Shown here piece by piece: positions 34,001 through 46,099 of a DNA stretch of 64,000 bases. The notes below the pieces were generated by a model. It had not been told where the DNA came from. It did not search any database and saw nothing but the letters and a program-made list of their open reading frames with translations. The first letter of the stretch is position 1. The number at the start of each line of letters is the position of its first letter. The DNA comes from Dipylidium caninum. Lineage: Eukaryota; Platyhelminthes; Cestoda; Cyclophyllidea; Dipylidiidae. The stretch lies in the NCBI GenBank assembly GCA_017562135.1, contig QEYB01000448.1, forward strand, positions 1,612,001 to 1,676,000, in the 5' to 3' direction. The translations under genes and the position numbers were made by a program.

Positions 34001-37000
34001 CCTCGCGTTTGCTTGATACCTCGGAGTGTGAGCGCTGAAAAGTGTGGGGGATAGATGGACATTTCATGTCAAGTAATCAAAAGAGCGATGTGAACATCCA
34101 GAAAATTAAAGACACATTGTGAAGACTATCCAACTCGTGATAATCACGCACCGACTAGGCATGTGTCAAATTACGTAATTTCACTACCCACCTACCAGGG
34201 GCGTTAAAATACGGTGTAAAAATTCTCTTTTAGAGGATAAAATAAAAAGGAAGTGAAGTCGAACAGATGCATAGGGCGATTTCACGAGAAGGGCGTAAGA
34301 TTGATGCGGTTGCCACAAATTTTCACACGCTAGCGCAATCACAATTAACGGGTGAGGCGAGGAAATAATGCAAATAAATAGGATAAAAGTGCAAGGATGA
34401 AGGCCACACCTCGACGACAAAAACAAAGATGGTCAAGGCTAATGACAGGAGTTGACGCCTTTTTATTGGGACCCTCGAGCCTCCCATCTGTCACTTGGTC
34501 TAAAACGGTCAGTCTTTTATTATAGACGTGGCATAATGTTGACCACATTTTCCTTCGTATAATAAGGTAAGCGATGGCTGACAGGTTGATGAATTGACTA
34601 GTCATAAACGAACCCAACTCACGGTAAATGGCAAATGGGATCCCACAATCGGGATTCAAGAGGAGCTGCAGGCAGTATTTAAAGGGAAATTTAGTGGAAG
34701 TGGGGGCGGATTGAGGACCAAGTTAATGTAACAGAGAGGAAAAAGCGGAATAAACAAATGTCATGTAGACGCGGTGGCTTCGGCAGTCTCACACGAGGCG
34801 GAAGTAAATGACCACAGAACCGGGCTCCTCCACATTTACTACTCGCACTAAAATGTATCAAAATGTCGTGGTAGTCGTAATGCGAAAGCCAACCTTTGCT
34901 ACGCGATGGAGTAATTGGCAAAATAAAGAGAAGACGAACGCATCCATTTTGGCCTCCCCCACACTGGTTCACTTGAAAGGTTCGCCCCCATGATGACGCA
35001 AAGTGCCCAGAATACGCAGCCCGCCGAGCAGAACGGAAAAGAGGCCTCCTCCACTACGCCTCCAGTTACACCCGACACTCCAGGCGCATAATCTAATGCC
35101 TCCTTTGCGCTTTAAAACACTCCAGTTTAACTCATTCAGGCAAGTGGCAGAGGCGGCTCAACAGTTTGAGCAAGCTCGACCGCAATGAAGCATCTCGAAG
35201 GCTTTCAATACCACTTGAACATCCACGCTAGCCACACAAAGTAGTATTAAAAAGCTTGGGATTGCATTTCTAGTGTTTGTTCTCTTATTAAGGCCTCACC
35301 GAATAACGCCGGGACAATTGGTGCTGAACCGGACTTCAAACTTTTCAAATGATAAAAACTAGGATATTTCGAAAAGTGTAGCCGAAGTTACTAGTAGTTG
35401 CATAAAACTAAGCAATTGGAAGGATCCCACGACGAGTGGAAACTTTACTCGTTTCTCCCCCCGAAGGTGTAAATAAATACTTTGGTTACCAGCACAGCGA
35501 AAGTCGCAGTGCCGAGAGCCACTGAGCCGTGAAGAGTGCACATCAGGCAGATGTACGTCTGTGAGGAAAATCACCTAACCCAACAACTTGCGTGGAATTA
35601 AAAAAGTATCCCAAAGGTTAGAATCCACGCAACTTTCAACTTACGCAATTGCCCGAGAAGTTATGGGAGGGTAAAAGTCAAAACGCCTGCCAATAATTGC
35701 AATTTTTCACATCCAGCCCAGTCAGCTGTAAGAGATGGGCCATTTATTAGTCGATGCCCTTTTCCCCCCAACAGAATTGTGCATAGCCTCGCTATAAATT
35801 TCAGGGTCCTATCCTAGAGGATGCTGCTGCAGTGCCCCAACAAATTATGTCCCCTTTCGTCTCCTCTGCGAAAAATTTTCAAAATGGGGTAAAGTACGCA
35901 AAACCGTTCCAATGCTACAAGAAGTATCAACTTTCGCAGAACATTATCACCCATGCGATTAGGCAGCGAAAATGGGCCAAGGGCGATCTCCTTGTGGCGT
36001 GGTGATTCCCCCAACGATTGTGCAGGTCTCAGGGATAAAGTTTATTCAGGGCAACTTCAAGCGTAATTCGCCTACCGGAGAGCGTGGTGAAGCGGGCGAA
36101 AGGAGAAATGAAATTAAATAAACATGTTTCTTTTCAGCGTGAAATATTAATGGACGCTCCAGAATTTAGTTAAGTAGGGGAGGAAGAGCAGGAAACTATT
36201 TTTGAGGGAGAAAGTGTTAGAGAGAAATAAACGTGGATGGAGAGTTCAGACCACAAATAAATGTGAGAAAATGTTTACAGTTGGGAAGTGGATAATTACT
36301 GAAGGGTATTCTATAAAAAGGGAGTTGCTTTGTTGGATAAGAGGAAATAGTAGCTAAATGCGACGCAAGAAATAATATGCCCGTACAACGGCAGCAAACA
36401 AACCTGGTTTAAGGGAAAAATGAAGGTTGTTAAAGTGAAAAATTTTACATAACTAGCGTTAAACGGAATGCAGGAGTTAAAACAACAAATAGACGACGAA
36501 AGAGGTGACTTTCCCTTTTGCACAAACAATGGTGTTAGGGAGAAAGAACTACGGTAGAATTGGTACGTAGGTTAACAGTGTCTATTTGTTTTGGACTTTT
36601 ACCAGGCGAACTAACAAACACATTCAAATAGTGAATTTGCAATAAATCAAATAAGAAGCGACGAAGAAGCGACGCTGCCTAATGATCCATTCCACTGCTT
36701 CTAAGAGTGCACTGGAAGGAAGCACAAGACGGGGCAATCGCGGATGTACGCAAACAGCTGTAAAGGCCATAAATTGAATGGCTGCGAACTTCAGAGGCCC
36801 CCGAGATCACAGAAGACGTAGTTTTTGGAAGAAAATGGAGAATATGACCAGACCCACCTTCTGAAGAAGTTAATAGAGCTTTGTTTCGACGAAAATGATT
36901 AGAATCAAGTGCTGACAACGGAGAGGCAGGCGTTAATGGCTTTCAGATTTGTTATAAAACAGAAAATAAGTGCATGGACTACAATCTACGCTGGTTTCAC

Positions 37001-40000
37001 GGTTTTCCATTGCAATGCCACACGAAAAATGTCTCCTCGGCGGAGTAAATTGAGTCGACCCTTAACGAAGACAAACAGATGAATAGAGAGTAAAATTACC
37101 AAACCCATAGAGACTTGAGATGCAAGGTATTTTGGCCTCTGACTAGCGAGAATTGCGTTGAAATGTTATAGCAAAGAATATCAACATCCGTCAAAGTATA
37201 CATAGCCAAACAGTGTGGAATGAGTGGAGAAAAGATCAGTAGAGTTGAAGAGCAAAGGCATATCGTGTAAATCTAAATGGAACATGAAATAAATGCAGCA
37301 ATCTCAACCATGTCCCCGTGTATATGCAATAAGCCATTAAGAGACATTTAATGTGTACAAGAGGGATGCACAATATTGTTGCAATATTGTCAAAATCCGG
37401 GTCAATCTAGTTCAAACTGCGTCCAGAAGTCACCCAGACTCGGTTAAGAGTTGCGTACCTTAACAACTAAGTTTAATAGATCGTACAAATTCCATAACGC
37501 CTTCAAGTAAGGCTGGGAGGTCTATAAGAAATGTTACGTTTGGAGGGCAGAGGACACGATTTAGGAAATTAAGACGCGGGAGCTGCAAAAAAATACATCT
37601 CCAGGACAGTCCGAAGGAAAAATAGGGGTTTGCTCAAATGAGGGATGAAGAAAGTTCCTGGATGATCGCCGAATTAGGAGAAATCCCACCGCAATTACTC
37701 GTGTCCATCCTGTTTGGGGCACCACGTGAGCGCCAATGTACCGACGAAAGTGTTGTACTTTCGCGAAACAACGAGATATAGCGAGAGGGGAGAGAACTAA
37801 TGAAAATTAGTCTGGAATTTCGATTTTACGACCCACGTATGTGTGTGGGTGTATGCCCGACACAGCACCAACATAAAGGGGCTATCATCAACGGGGTAAA
37901 TGTAAAATGCACTAGTGCTGATTAACTGTTCTCCTGACTGCAAGTAGGATTATGATCCAACCACTAATTATGTCGCCTTACCAAGGTTATTCCGGAACGG
38001 AGAGGTTCACTCCGGTATTGTTTGCGCCCTATAAAAACAAGAAATCCGATTGAAGGCCTTCCTCTCTACCGAAGGGGATTGGATACAAACACATTGGTAC
38101 ATGAGTAATTCTGACATTTCAAGATAGGTACACTAAATGATGATGATGGGACGTAAGTGACAAGGAATCACACTCATACGACCGCCTTGTGGCCATAAAA
38201 AGGCAGTCAACCCAGTTTTTATCGTTTTATGCAAAATAACTCCTTCAACCCAGATCGCATGGAATGGAATTGGTAGCACAGACTTAATTGTCCTGCTATG
38301 AGTGACTGTGGACATCGTAATAAACACTTGGATCCCAAGAATAAATCGCCCCATGGTTACAGTTTACAATAAGAGAGGTAAATATATGCAGAGATGGAGG
38401 AAAACCTTTGAGACTACTTTCTTCAACAGGTACAAACAGTTGTCGAGAGGGATTTGACAAACAAACATACGGAAGTATGTAATTTTCGTTTTCGGCTAAA
38501 CTTGCAGAAACTTCACTGGATTCGAGGCTTTTGCTGACTCAGACGCACTCACAATAGACGAAAGAATGGGGGCTAGAAACGAATAATACGAAAATGTTAT
38601 TATAATCACAATGATTGGGCATCATTTCCAATTTCATAAAACAACAAACAGCAGTTCGGGGTTCTGTTAGTATTTGCTTCCAGTGAATGTTTCAGTTGGT
38701 GACTGACCTGGTGAAAGGAGTTCTCGAAGACGCCCAACTGACATCAAATGTCGACTGCAAAGCATTGACATTACATGTGGTTTTATCCTAAAAACATGAC
38801 ACGAAGCAAGCTTCCGATCTTCAAGGAAAATGGCAGTGAAACGGAACTGACCAAGCAGTTAAAAATTGTTAAACCACCCGGAAGACAAAAAAAAATTGAA
38901 AAGGCGCACCACCTACTCAAGTCACCAGACTCCATACTGAAAGCGAATAGTCTAAGGCCGAACTACTAATGAGATTTTACCTGTGTTTCGACCCTCTTGA
39001 TAGAGTTAACACACGGCCATTAGCCGTCGAAGACGCAGATAGTGCTGATTAGTCAATGAACTGCCTCTATAGGCGTAAACCCCTGCTCTATTTAAGAAGG
39101 GCGGACACAAAATTTAATAATCGTAAACTATCTATTAAGAAGTGAACCACCCCAACTGCGATTCCCGTCTTTTACATTGAAGATAGGACATTTTAACCTA
39201 CCCGTACCACCTGCGATTGACCGAAAAGGTGATGCTCGTTGGTAGAAGGCACATTTAATAGAATTTTCATAGGGCGTTATTACCAGTGGACCAGAGAGGG
39301 TTAGGGGGAAGGTGCGAAGGGGCGTGAGGAGGATGTGGCGGTGGAAGGCGTGTCGTTGGGGCAGGACACAATGGAGCGACCTAAAATGGAGGGAAACTTA
39401 GGGAAAAAAAGTGATTAGGACAAAGAACAGTTTATGTCTTCCTGCGATTCGCTCTCCCATCATATTAGAAGTGGGAAGAAAACGAGGTCTCAGTGGATAG
39501 ACCTTTTCTTTTTGTTGTCAACAAAGAAAACCTGTTTCCTAGTCCTATTCATACAAAAATCAAAATTTTCTCAAATTATACAATTTGACAAAAGTGGATA
39601 GCAGGGTGAAAATTTAAGGTAATAATCACGAACGAAACTGAAAGCAATTTCAAACGTTGTATTGACGCCAAGTTTTGTGCAGCTCTGGCCCTATAACGAC
39701 TTAGCAAAAAAACAAAACGGATTTAGCGACAGGCCACACGCAATGACTTAATTTCCTGTCAAATATGGAGAACCGGATACAGATTGAAACTCGTTATTTA
39801 TGGTAACTAGGGAGCAGTGAGGTGATTATTAGAATATTAAGCGCCTTTGGTACATCACACAGTTCCAAGTATGTTTATGAAGATCAGTGAGCCGCAAGAT
39901 CTCCAAGCTATCATTTTATGTTAGCAATTCAAGGGTAGTAAATCCCGCATGAAATTTTAAAAAGCTCTCATGGTGATTCGATTTTAACACAATGACGAAT

Positions 40001-40298
40001 AACTACGACAAAGTCATAACGACTCCGAAGATTCCGTTAAAAACCACCGACATTGGCAGGATGTCAAGCTATCACCGTTTTTTACCTAAAGGAGCTATAA
40101 CAACATTCGCTACATCGTATAGCTCTAGTAAACGATAAACTGATAAAATGTTGCTCACCTTTTCGGAAACAAAGACAGAAGGCAGGATAAGCATCCCACT
40201 GAGTACATGGGAAGATTATACCGACAATGCGAAGAAAACATTGGCAGAAGTAACACTACTGAGTGGCTTCGAATTCCTATCCAAAACTATGGGGTCTT
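31001..40298. other. Gene-free, purine-rich on the plus strand
   Basis: No coding exon is recognised. The plus strand is unusually rich in A and G: at 36,181-36,240 I count 24 A, 21 G, 12 T and 3 C. The same sign of skew is seen across the minus-strand gene cluster from 40 to 48 kb. The plus-strand GCP6 gene has the opposite, T-rich skew. The proximal part presumably includes the Hakai 3' UTR. Confidence 0.5.
37371..37390. repeat. Two adjacent CAATATTG palindromes
   Basis: CAATATTGTTGCAATATTGT contains the 8-bp palindrome CAATATTG twice, 11 bp apart centre to centre, about one helical turn. This could be a dimeric binding site. No gene is adjacent. Confidence 0.4.
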
Positions 40299-43200
40299 TT
40301 AGAATGCATGAATGAGGTTATTAAAAGGGGAACGTGTTTCCTTCTTCATATCCAGCCTTACATTTAATCCGACTGCAGCAGCAGCAGCGGCTGGGGAGTT
40401 GGCTTGAATGGCTGCTGCAATGGCAGCGATGGTAGCAGCAGAGTTGGCCGCATCATTACCAATGGTGCCACTACTTCCAGCACCAGTAACTCTATGTAAG
40501 GGCGGTTGTGATGGCGGCGGAGCGACTAGAAGGGCATTTGCTGGCGTCGGAGGAGGGGCGGGTGGAGAGTAGGGGTGGGGGCGGAACACTGAAGTTGGTG
40601 GGAGGTGGTACGAGGAAGGGCGGAGGGGCTATAGCAGAAGGTGGCTGTGAGATAAAGGTGACACCAGCAGCTCCGCTGCTTTTCGTTGCGGCCGTCGTCG
40701 TTGAAACACCACTCGTCGGGGCAGCAGTGGTCTTCGGTTTGTGGCGATGGTTGATGTGGGCCTGCAGATCGCGTTGACTGAGGTAGGTGCGACGGCACTG
40801 CGAGTCCTCAGTGCACTGGAAGATACCTCCAAACAGGCACCGATCACACGAAGAGTAGGGATTCTTGCACCTGTATTGCGTAAGCGGACGAGGGTCGTAG
40901 CCAACGCGACTCAATTAGGGCTCACTAAGCATGGTTAAAATTAGGAACAAGCCTCTACCAGAACAGACAAAAAGTACATAATATCGGTTCAGCCATATTC
41001 CTACAGGATACACAGGGCATAACCGAATTGTACGTTGGCAAAGAAACAACATAAGCAGGATTTTTTCAGTTTCCTGGTTGAATAAACATTAAACAGAAGA
41101 CGAAGAATAGGCAACCCTGAAGCGTAACATGACAATTGTTAAACCAAGTTAAAATATGCGAGTAGATTATCTGTTTAAATGACGGGGCTTTTATGCAGTC
41201 ATGAATTGCATTTTATGACAAATGGAAGAGTTAGATGTACTTTTGAGCGAAAAACAGAATGCTAGGATCTACTTAAATCACCTTTTTTGAGGGAATACGA
41301 CTCGACAGTTGTTAGAAAAACATTGAAAATGCATGGGAGGTAGAAGAGGTTAGGAGACTTTTTTTAATAAAAAAAGTAAAATTCCATGAGCGAGAGAGCA
41401 GAAGAAATAAAACATGAGGTAAATGTCGTGTTCGAAGGAAAAAAAGACCGTCGATATCGACAGCGATTAATCGAGTGAGAGACCACAAGTGCGAAAGTTA
41501 ACGCCCTTTGAAAAATTTTAAATGCATACTTGGTTACATCAAATCTTGAAGGTTAAATCGCACCCACATAATCCCTTCTTACACCAAAAAAAAAGTGAAG
41601 ATAAGTGAGCGTATTTGCTCCGAACGATAAAAAATCATAGATAGGACCAAAATCATAAAAGTCGTTTCCGACAGTCCAAGAAAGTTACCACGACACATCT
41701 GTCAATTTCACGGTTTTGACCATGAAAAACTATGGGTTTTTTTTGTCAACAAGGGCCAAAACGGCAATCAATTGCAATACGAATCTAGAGACCAAAACCC
41801 ACTTCTTTCGACTAGAAGAGAGGTGGTTGATACCGAATTTTGACTACAAAAATCTAATTTATCCAAGGGTAATGACACAAAACCCAACCATAGACAAATT
41901 GTTGTAAGCCTCAAAGGCGTTGGACAAAAAACTGCAATTGCAACCTATCGCACGTTATCGTCACATTACGAGTTTGCAGAGCGTACATTTAAGGTAAAAA
42001 TGTAGTTCATAATTGAAGGGTACAACTCGGAAAAAATGGCATAAACAATTAGTGTCGCAGAACAGGGGAAGAAGTTGCGAGACCCAGACTGCTATCATAG
42101 ATGGCGGACACACCACGAGGATTTGGGGCAGAGACAAAGGAACGTCCCGGAATGGGGACTTTGCAGGGGCTGTCCGCGAGATGGACTCCCTCGGCTATTT
42201 GGTTGGTGGGCCGATCGGTCGGTCGGTCGGTCGGCCGGTCGGCAGGGGGAGAGGGTGAGTACCACACGGGGAGACAGACGGTAGAAATGAGGAGGGAAAT
42301 AGCCACGTGTAAATCTCTTTGTGCCTCGTGAATCAGCATGGTCTAGTCTGTTAGACACCCGACAAACGGACAAGCAAAACAAAGCTCCAACACATTTAAG
42401 TGACATTAAAAAAATCACTCAATTGCGAAACACTTTAATAAACTGTTGAAAGAAAGTCATAAGTTGATAAGTTGAAAACGGACCCACTAAAACGAACAGG
42501 CGTTCACACACACAAAAAACATCTGTTTTGGGGGTTCCGCATGTCTGAAGTACAAAACATGATTTTTCACTTCACTCAATTACAACGGTGGGTTAATAGT
42601 TGCCTCCAAATGTGCGCATCGAAGCCGTCTACAGACTTTAGCCCCATTTAAGGAGAACGCGCACAAGAGCACCAGACCTGAATCCAATTCAACACCAACA
42701 GATGGTAAAACAGAGTGAATAGGCCAAACGTATTCCCATCACTTTCAAGAGAAATAAGAGAAAGAATTGAAATGGAGTCAACGAATAAAACCACGGAAAA
42801 CCGACTTCACAAGAATACACAATTTGCCTTGCCTAGCACAAATTTACGAGGGTAATTGATACTAGACCCATAAAATAAAATTGAAACCCAGCGTCAAGAC
42901 ATCATAACGTGTGAAGTAAAAAGGTGAAGGACATGTTTACAGATAGGGTACCTAATTTAAACACAAGAATTGTAGGAGGTTATTATACTCTATTTGACGC
43001 ATAATTAGAAGTTTAAGAAAACTGTAACAGAAATAGACCAAAACGGATTCACCTGCAGAAGCATTGAGCACTAATGCAATCAGTGGCAAGACCTTAGTGG
43101 AAAGAAGCGTCAACAAGTATGATGTCACAAACACCAAGCGGCAACAACCAGACCACTTATTTAGATCACCATAGAACGGCAATCGTAGCAAATATGAAGT

Positions 43201-44969
43201 GGTGCATGCATGACAATCCTCACCACGGAACAAATGTCGTTAGTGAGGGACAAAAAGACTTAGAATGCTTTTCATATAGTTAAAAAAGGCATGATACGAG
43301 AGCATAAAATGTACAAAAGTATCCTTGTAGGAGGACAATGAAAGTGGAGGCTGTGGGGCAATTGCATCCATTTTATCATGTGATGTAGTATTGAGACAAC
43401 CCTTTATCGTGACATTTTGAAATGAGGGTTTGAAACGTAGTGTTCACGTGGTACAAGTTTTAGGGGTGTAAGTTATAAGCAGCCGCTAACGATGAGGTAA
43501 ACTAAGTGGGCCAATCATAAGCTCACGAGAAGCCAGAGATATAGCTGAGGAAGCATTTATTTGCTGATAGGGGCTTCAGTGCTTCAGTTTATCCCGCCAA
43601 GTATAACCATAAAGTCCAATTTTACAACCAGTGGATCATAAAATCGTATTTAATTGTCAATTTCATGGAAGTATTTCAACACGCCACGAAACATTTCTAG
43701 GGAAAAGAAGAAACCTTCAGAACTTATATAACTGTATGTCTTAACGGGCAGTTGTTGAAAGCTCTTTATAAAACAGCTGCGATTCCCTCTATCAATAGAA
43801 AAAATGGGCATGATTACTTGATTCGTATATGAACATAAACCCTACTTAATTGCAAGTCAGTAGAATACTGTTCAGTCACCTGTAACAAGTTCCAGGGAAG
43901 GTGGAGGCACAAGTAAAGCAAAACACGTGATTGCAGGGTTTCTACAAAAAATCGGGATAATGAAAGCTAATGAAACATAAGCTGAAGTAGAGTACAGTAG
44001 TACGTGAAGATGAAGCAAGTTTATTTAACCAGTCAAAACGGGATTTTTAACCTTGTAAATGCTAAAACATAGACTCTAAGTGCACTCTGCACAACAGGCA
44101 TTCAGATAGAAGGAGTGCATACACTTAATCCAAAAAAGCGAAATGAAGACTTACCAAACGACCATAAATGACAATAGGCTTATCACAGACATCGCAGACG
44201 TGGAACGTAAGTTCCTTCACCTTTTCGCCAACAATCCAAACCTGAAAAAGTGTAGATAGAAAAGAACTCATAAGATGAAGTAAAGATCTACATTATTCTC
44301 CCAACGATGCCGCATCGATCGATCCCTAGGATCTTTCTCCTGGAATTCTGAACCCTGGGAAGAAGTTGACCTAGTACGGCTCCGCGACTTAGATCTCGAG
44401 TATGAACTGAAGGAACTCGATCTCGAGTAAGATCGGGAATTGTTTGAGCTGGCAGAACGGCTTGCACTTCGGCTCCCATGTCTTCGCCTACAGCGACGAC
44501 GTCTACGTCGGTGATAGCTACCGGAGGATCTCGATCGACTGCGACTATAAGATCGGGAGCTATGACTGCGACTTCGGCTGTGCGAGTAGCGTGAACGCTT
44601 TATCCCAAGCCCACGCCTGCTTTCATCAACTGCTGTGACCGACCGATTGATAGGTTCTCGTTCGCCTAAGGAAACGAGAAACCGTGACAAATGAAACACA
44701 GTTGAGAGGCGGGGACGCGTTAACCTAGAGTAGATAGCAACTTAAAAGTGGCTAAGCACTAACTAGATAAATACCAGACCCTGCAAATTTTAATGCACAA
44801 CATGGTATTACAAAATATCTACAATAAAGTCGGAACAGCTGTCAAAAATGAACGAAAAGAAACAACACAGTCCTTAACCACAATACCTAGCACAAGAGCC
44901 GTTATCAAATATGAAAATATCCGGTACGCCGAGGTACCCACCAGTTGATTCAATTTCATTCTCTTTCAT
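40299..44969 (-). CDS. CBLL1: E3 ubiquitin ligase Hakai (CBLL1 homologue)
   Basis: Minus-strand exons are 44969-44942, 44665-44292, 44241-44155, 43941-43880 and 40870 downward. Phases agree throughout. The last exon can be read through to a stop at 40,492 (309 aa) or spliced at 40664-40589 to stop at 40,299 (348 aa). Exons 3-4 encode the RING finger: [15 protein letters not shown], then [11 protein letters not shown], then CYRC across the exon 4/5 junction. The phosphotyrosine-binding HYB zinc region follows, with the signature [19 protein letters not shown]. Exon 2 encodes about 100 residues of Arg-Ser dipeptides, not present in the human protein as I recall it. The tail is Pro-rich, then Ala-rich in the spliced form. 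Hakai ubiquitinates phosphorylated substrates such as E-cadherin and is a subunit of the nuclear m6A-writer complex. The family call is firm; the first 28-nt coding exon is inferred from phase and splice signals. Confidence 0.92.
40589..40664 (-). other. Optional 76-nt intron in the Hakai 3' exon
   Basis: Donor GTGTCA after 40,665 and acceptor AACTTCAG before 40,588 bound a 76-nt pyrimidine-rich segment. It contains no in-frame stop but shifts the frame by one. Removing it joins the Pro-rich frame to a coding-like frame rich in Ala and Ile ([16 protein letters not shown]) that ends at 40,299. Retaining it gives an earlier stop at 40,492. Both isoforms are frame-consistent. Confidence 0.55.
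40871..43879 (-). other. Large Hakai intron 4
   Basis: This 3,009-nt intron separates the two halves of the last RING zinc-ligand pair (donor GTGACT at 43,879, acceptor ACGCAATACAG at 40,871). It is T-rich on the transcribed strand and contains the GGTC repeat at 42,214-42,241. No further exon was recognised inside it. Confidence 0.7.
42214..42241. repeat. (GGTC)n tetranucleotide repeat
   Basis: About seven GGTC-type units (one GATC, one GGCC variant) lie in a local GC-rich patch inside the AT-rich Hakai intron. The open frames crossing it on both strands are explained by the repeat. Confidence 0.7.
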
Positions 44970-46099
44970 TACTATGGTGCCGCCTCCCTGAGAAGGGGGC
45001 AAACCGGACCAACCGCAGACCGTAGTAATCACTAAAACAATTTTATATAGGTTCAAAGCTAGACATTGACACCACGCCGGTAGTGGATCAGAATTTGCTT
45101 AAGTCAAAGATTTATACAATTTTCAAATGAGAATGCAACGTCTAAAGACATATACAGAGCCTTTTATGAGTAGTCATAGATATGAAACAACTACTTCGCC
45201 TCTACCTCATGGCGAAATTAATACAATGTCTTCTACTGGCCACTGGAAATATCAATTTTGGTTTGGCCAACGCGTGCCGCCTCAGGTCCCTGGGTTTCAG
45301 AAACTTCATATACGTAAACAACTTATAATATCAATCACCACAGAAATAGCTACACGAGACCTTGCTCCGACTTCGGTGGCGTTATTTTATATTGCCTTCG
45401 TAAGAAGGTAAGTTTTCACAAACTCAAGTCACACATGACCATTATCCATCTTATCATGTAGTTTGCTCCATACTTTACCGAAAAATTTTACACTATCTAC
45501 ATAAAAAGAATTTGACGTAATTTACCCCGAATTAAAAACGCCAAGTTGCTCTTCTGCTGAGTCGATACCACTATATCCTATTATGACAGCCTTCCAGATG
45601 TTATAATACTTTTGCCTCACTACGAACAATAGGCCGAACGGAAAAGCCGAACGCGACCATCACAGCTGGCAAAGGTGGTAAAACTTACCGCAACTCAACT
45701 TCTTAAAGATTTCGAGGATAAACTTGACCTCGAGCATCTACTAAAACATGTTTCACGGATTTCTTAGGGATAGACGAAGTTCCAAGGTTCCAGGAAGTAA
45801 AAGAATTACCGACATAGTCTCCAAGGCAAACTAATCATTATTCAACAGAAGACAGTAAAAATTCGGGTCTTTAATAGGGTCAAACGGTCCCTGACCCAGT
45901 AAGCCATGAGTGAAAAACTAGCCACATAAGCCTTCATCTGATCTTCAGTTACCTAAAAATGTCCATAAGAAAGTTGAAGGCGGCCTGTGATCTCGATAGT
46001 AATATATTATATAAAAATGAATATTTAATCATAACTTGTTCAAAAATTAGGCACGCTAAATCATAAGCAAATATAGAGGACCGTTGAATATGCTCCCGA
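44970..46099. other. Spacer between PAGR1 and Hakai
   Basis: This holds the PAGR1 3' end and the Hakai 5' leader on the minus strand. A strong acceptor (TTTGCCCCCTTCTCAG) ends at about 44,986, only some 16 nt before the Hakai ATG. It could receive either a 5' UTR exon or a trans-spliced leader. A plus-strand open frame at 45,127-45,411 has no motif. No separate gene is seen. Confidence 0.5.
46024..46029 (-). terminator. Variant polyadenylation signal ATTAAA for PAGR1
   Basis: ATTAAA on the minus strand about 70 nt after the predicted PAGR1 stop at 46,100. Confidence 0.4.

Noticed and set aside
40526..40904. Other open frames across the Hakai HYB exon
   Set aside because: They are shadows of the exon encoding the recognisable [19 protein letters not shown] signature.
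42049..42418. Overlapping open frames around 42.2 kb
   Set aside because: They read through a GGTC tetranucleotide repeat inside the Hakai intron and have no motif.
42900..42960. Apparent ICKHV peptide on the minus strand as the second RING half of Hakai
   Set aside because: It lacks the following C-x2-C and is in the wrong phase. The true exon ([11 protein letters not shown]) was found at 43,880-43,941 with correct splice sites.
45127..45411. 94-codon plus-strand open frame
   Set aside because: No motif; it lies antisense to the minus-strand cluster in the PAGR1-Hakai spacer.
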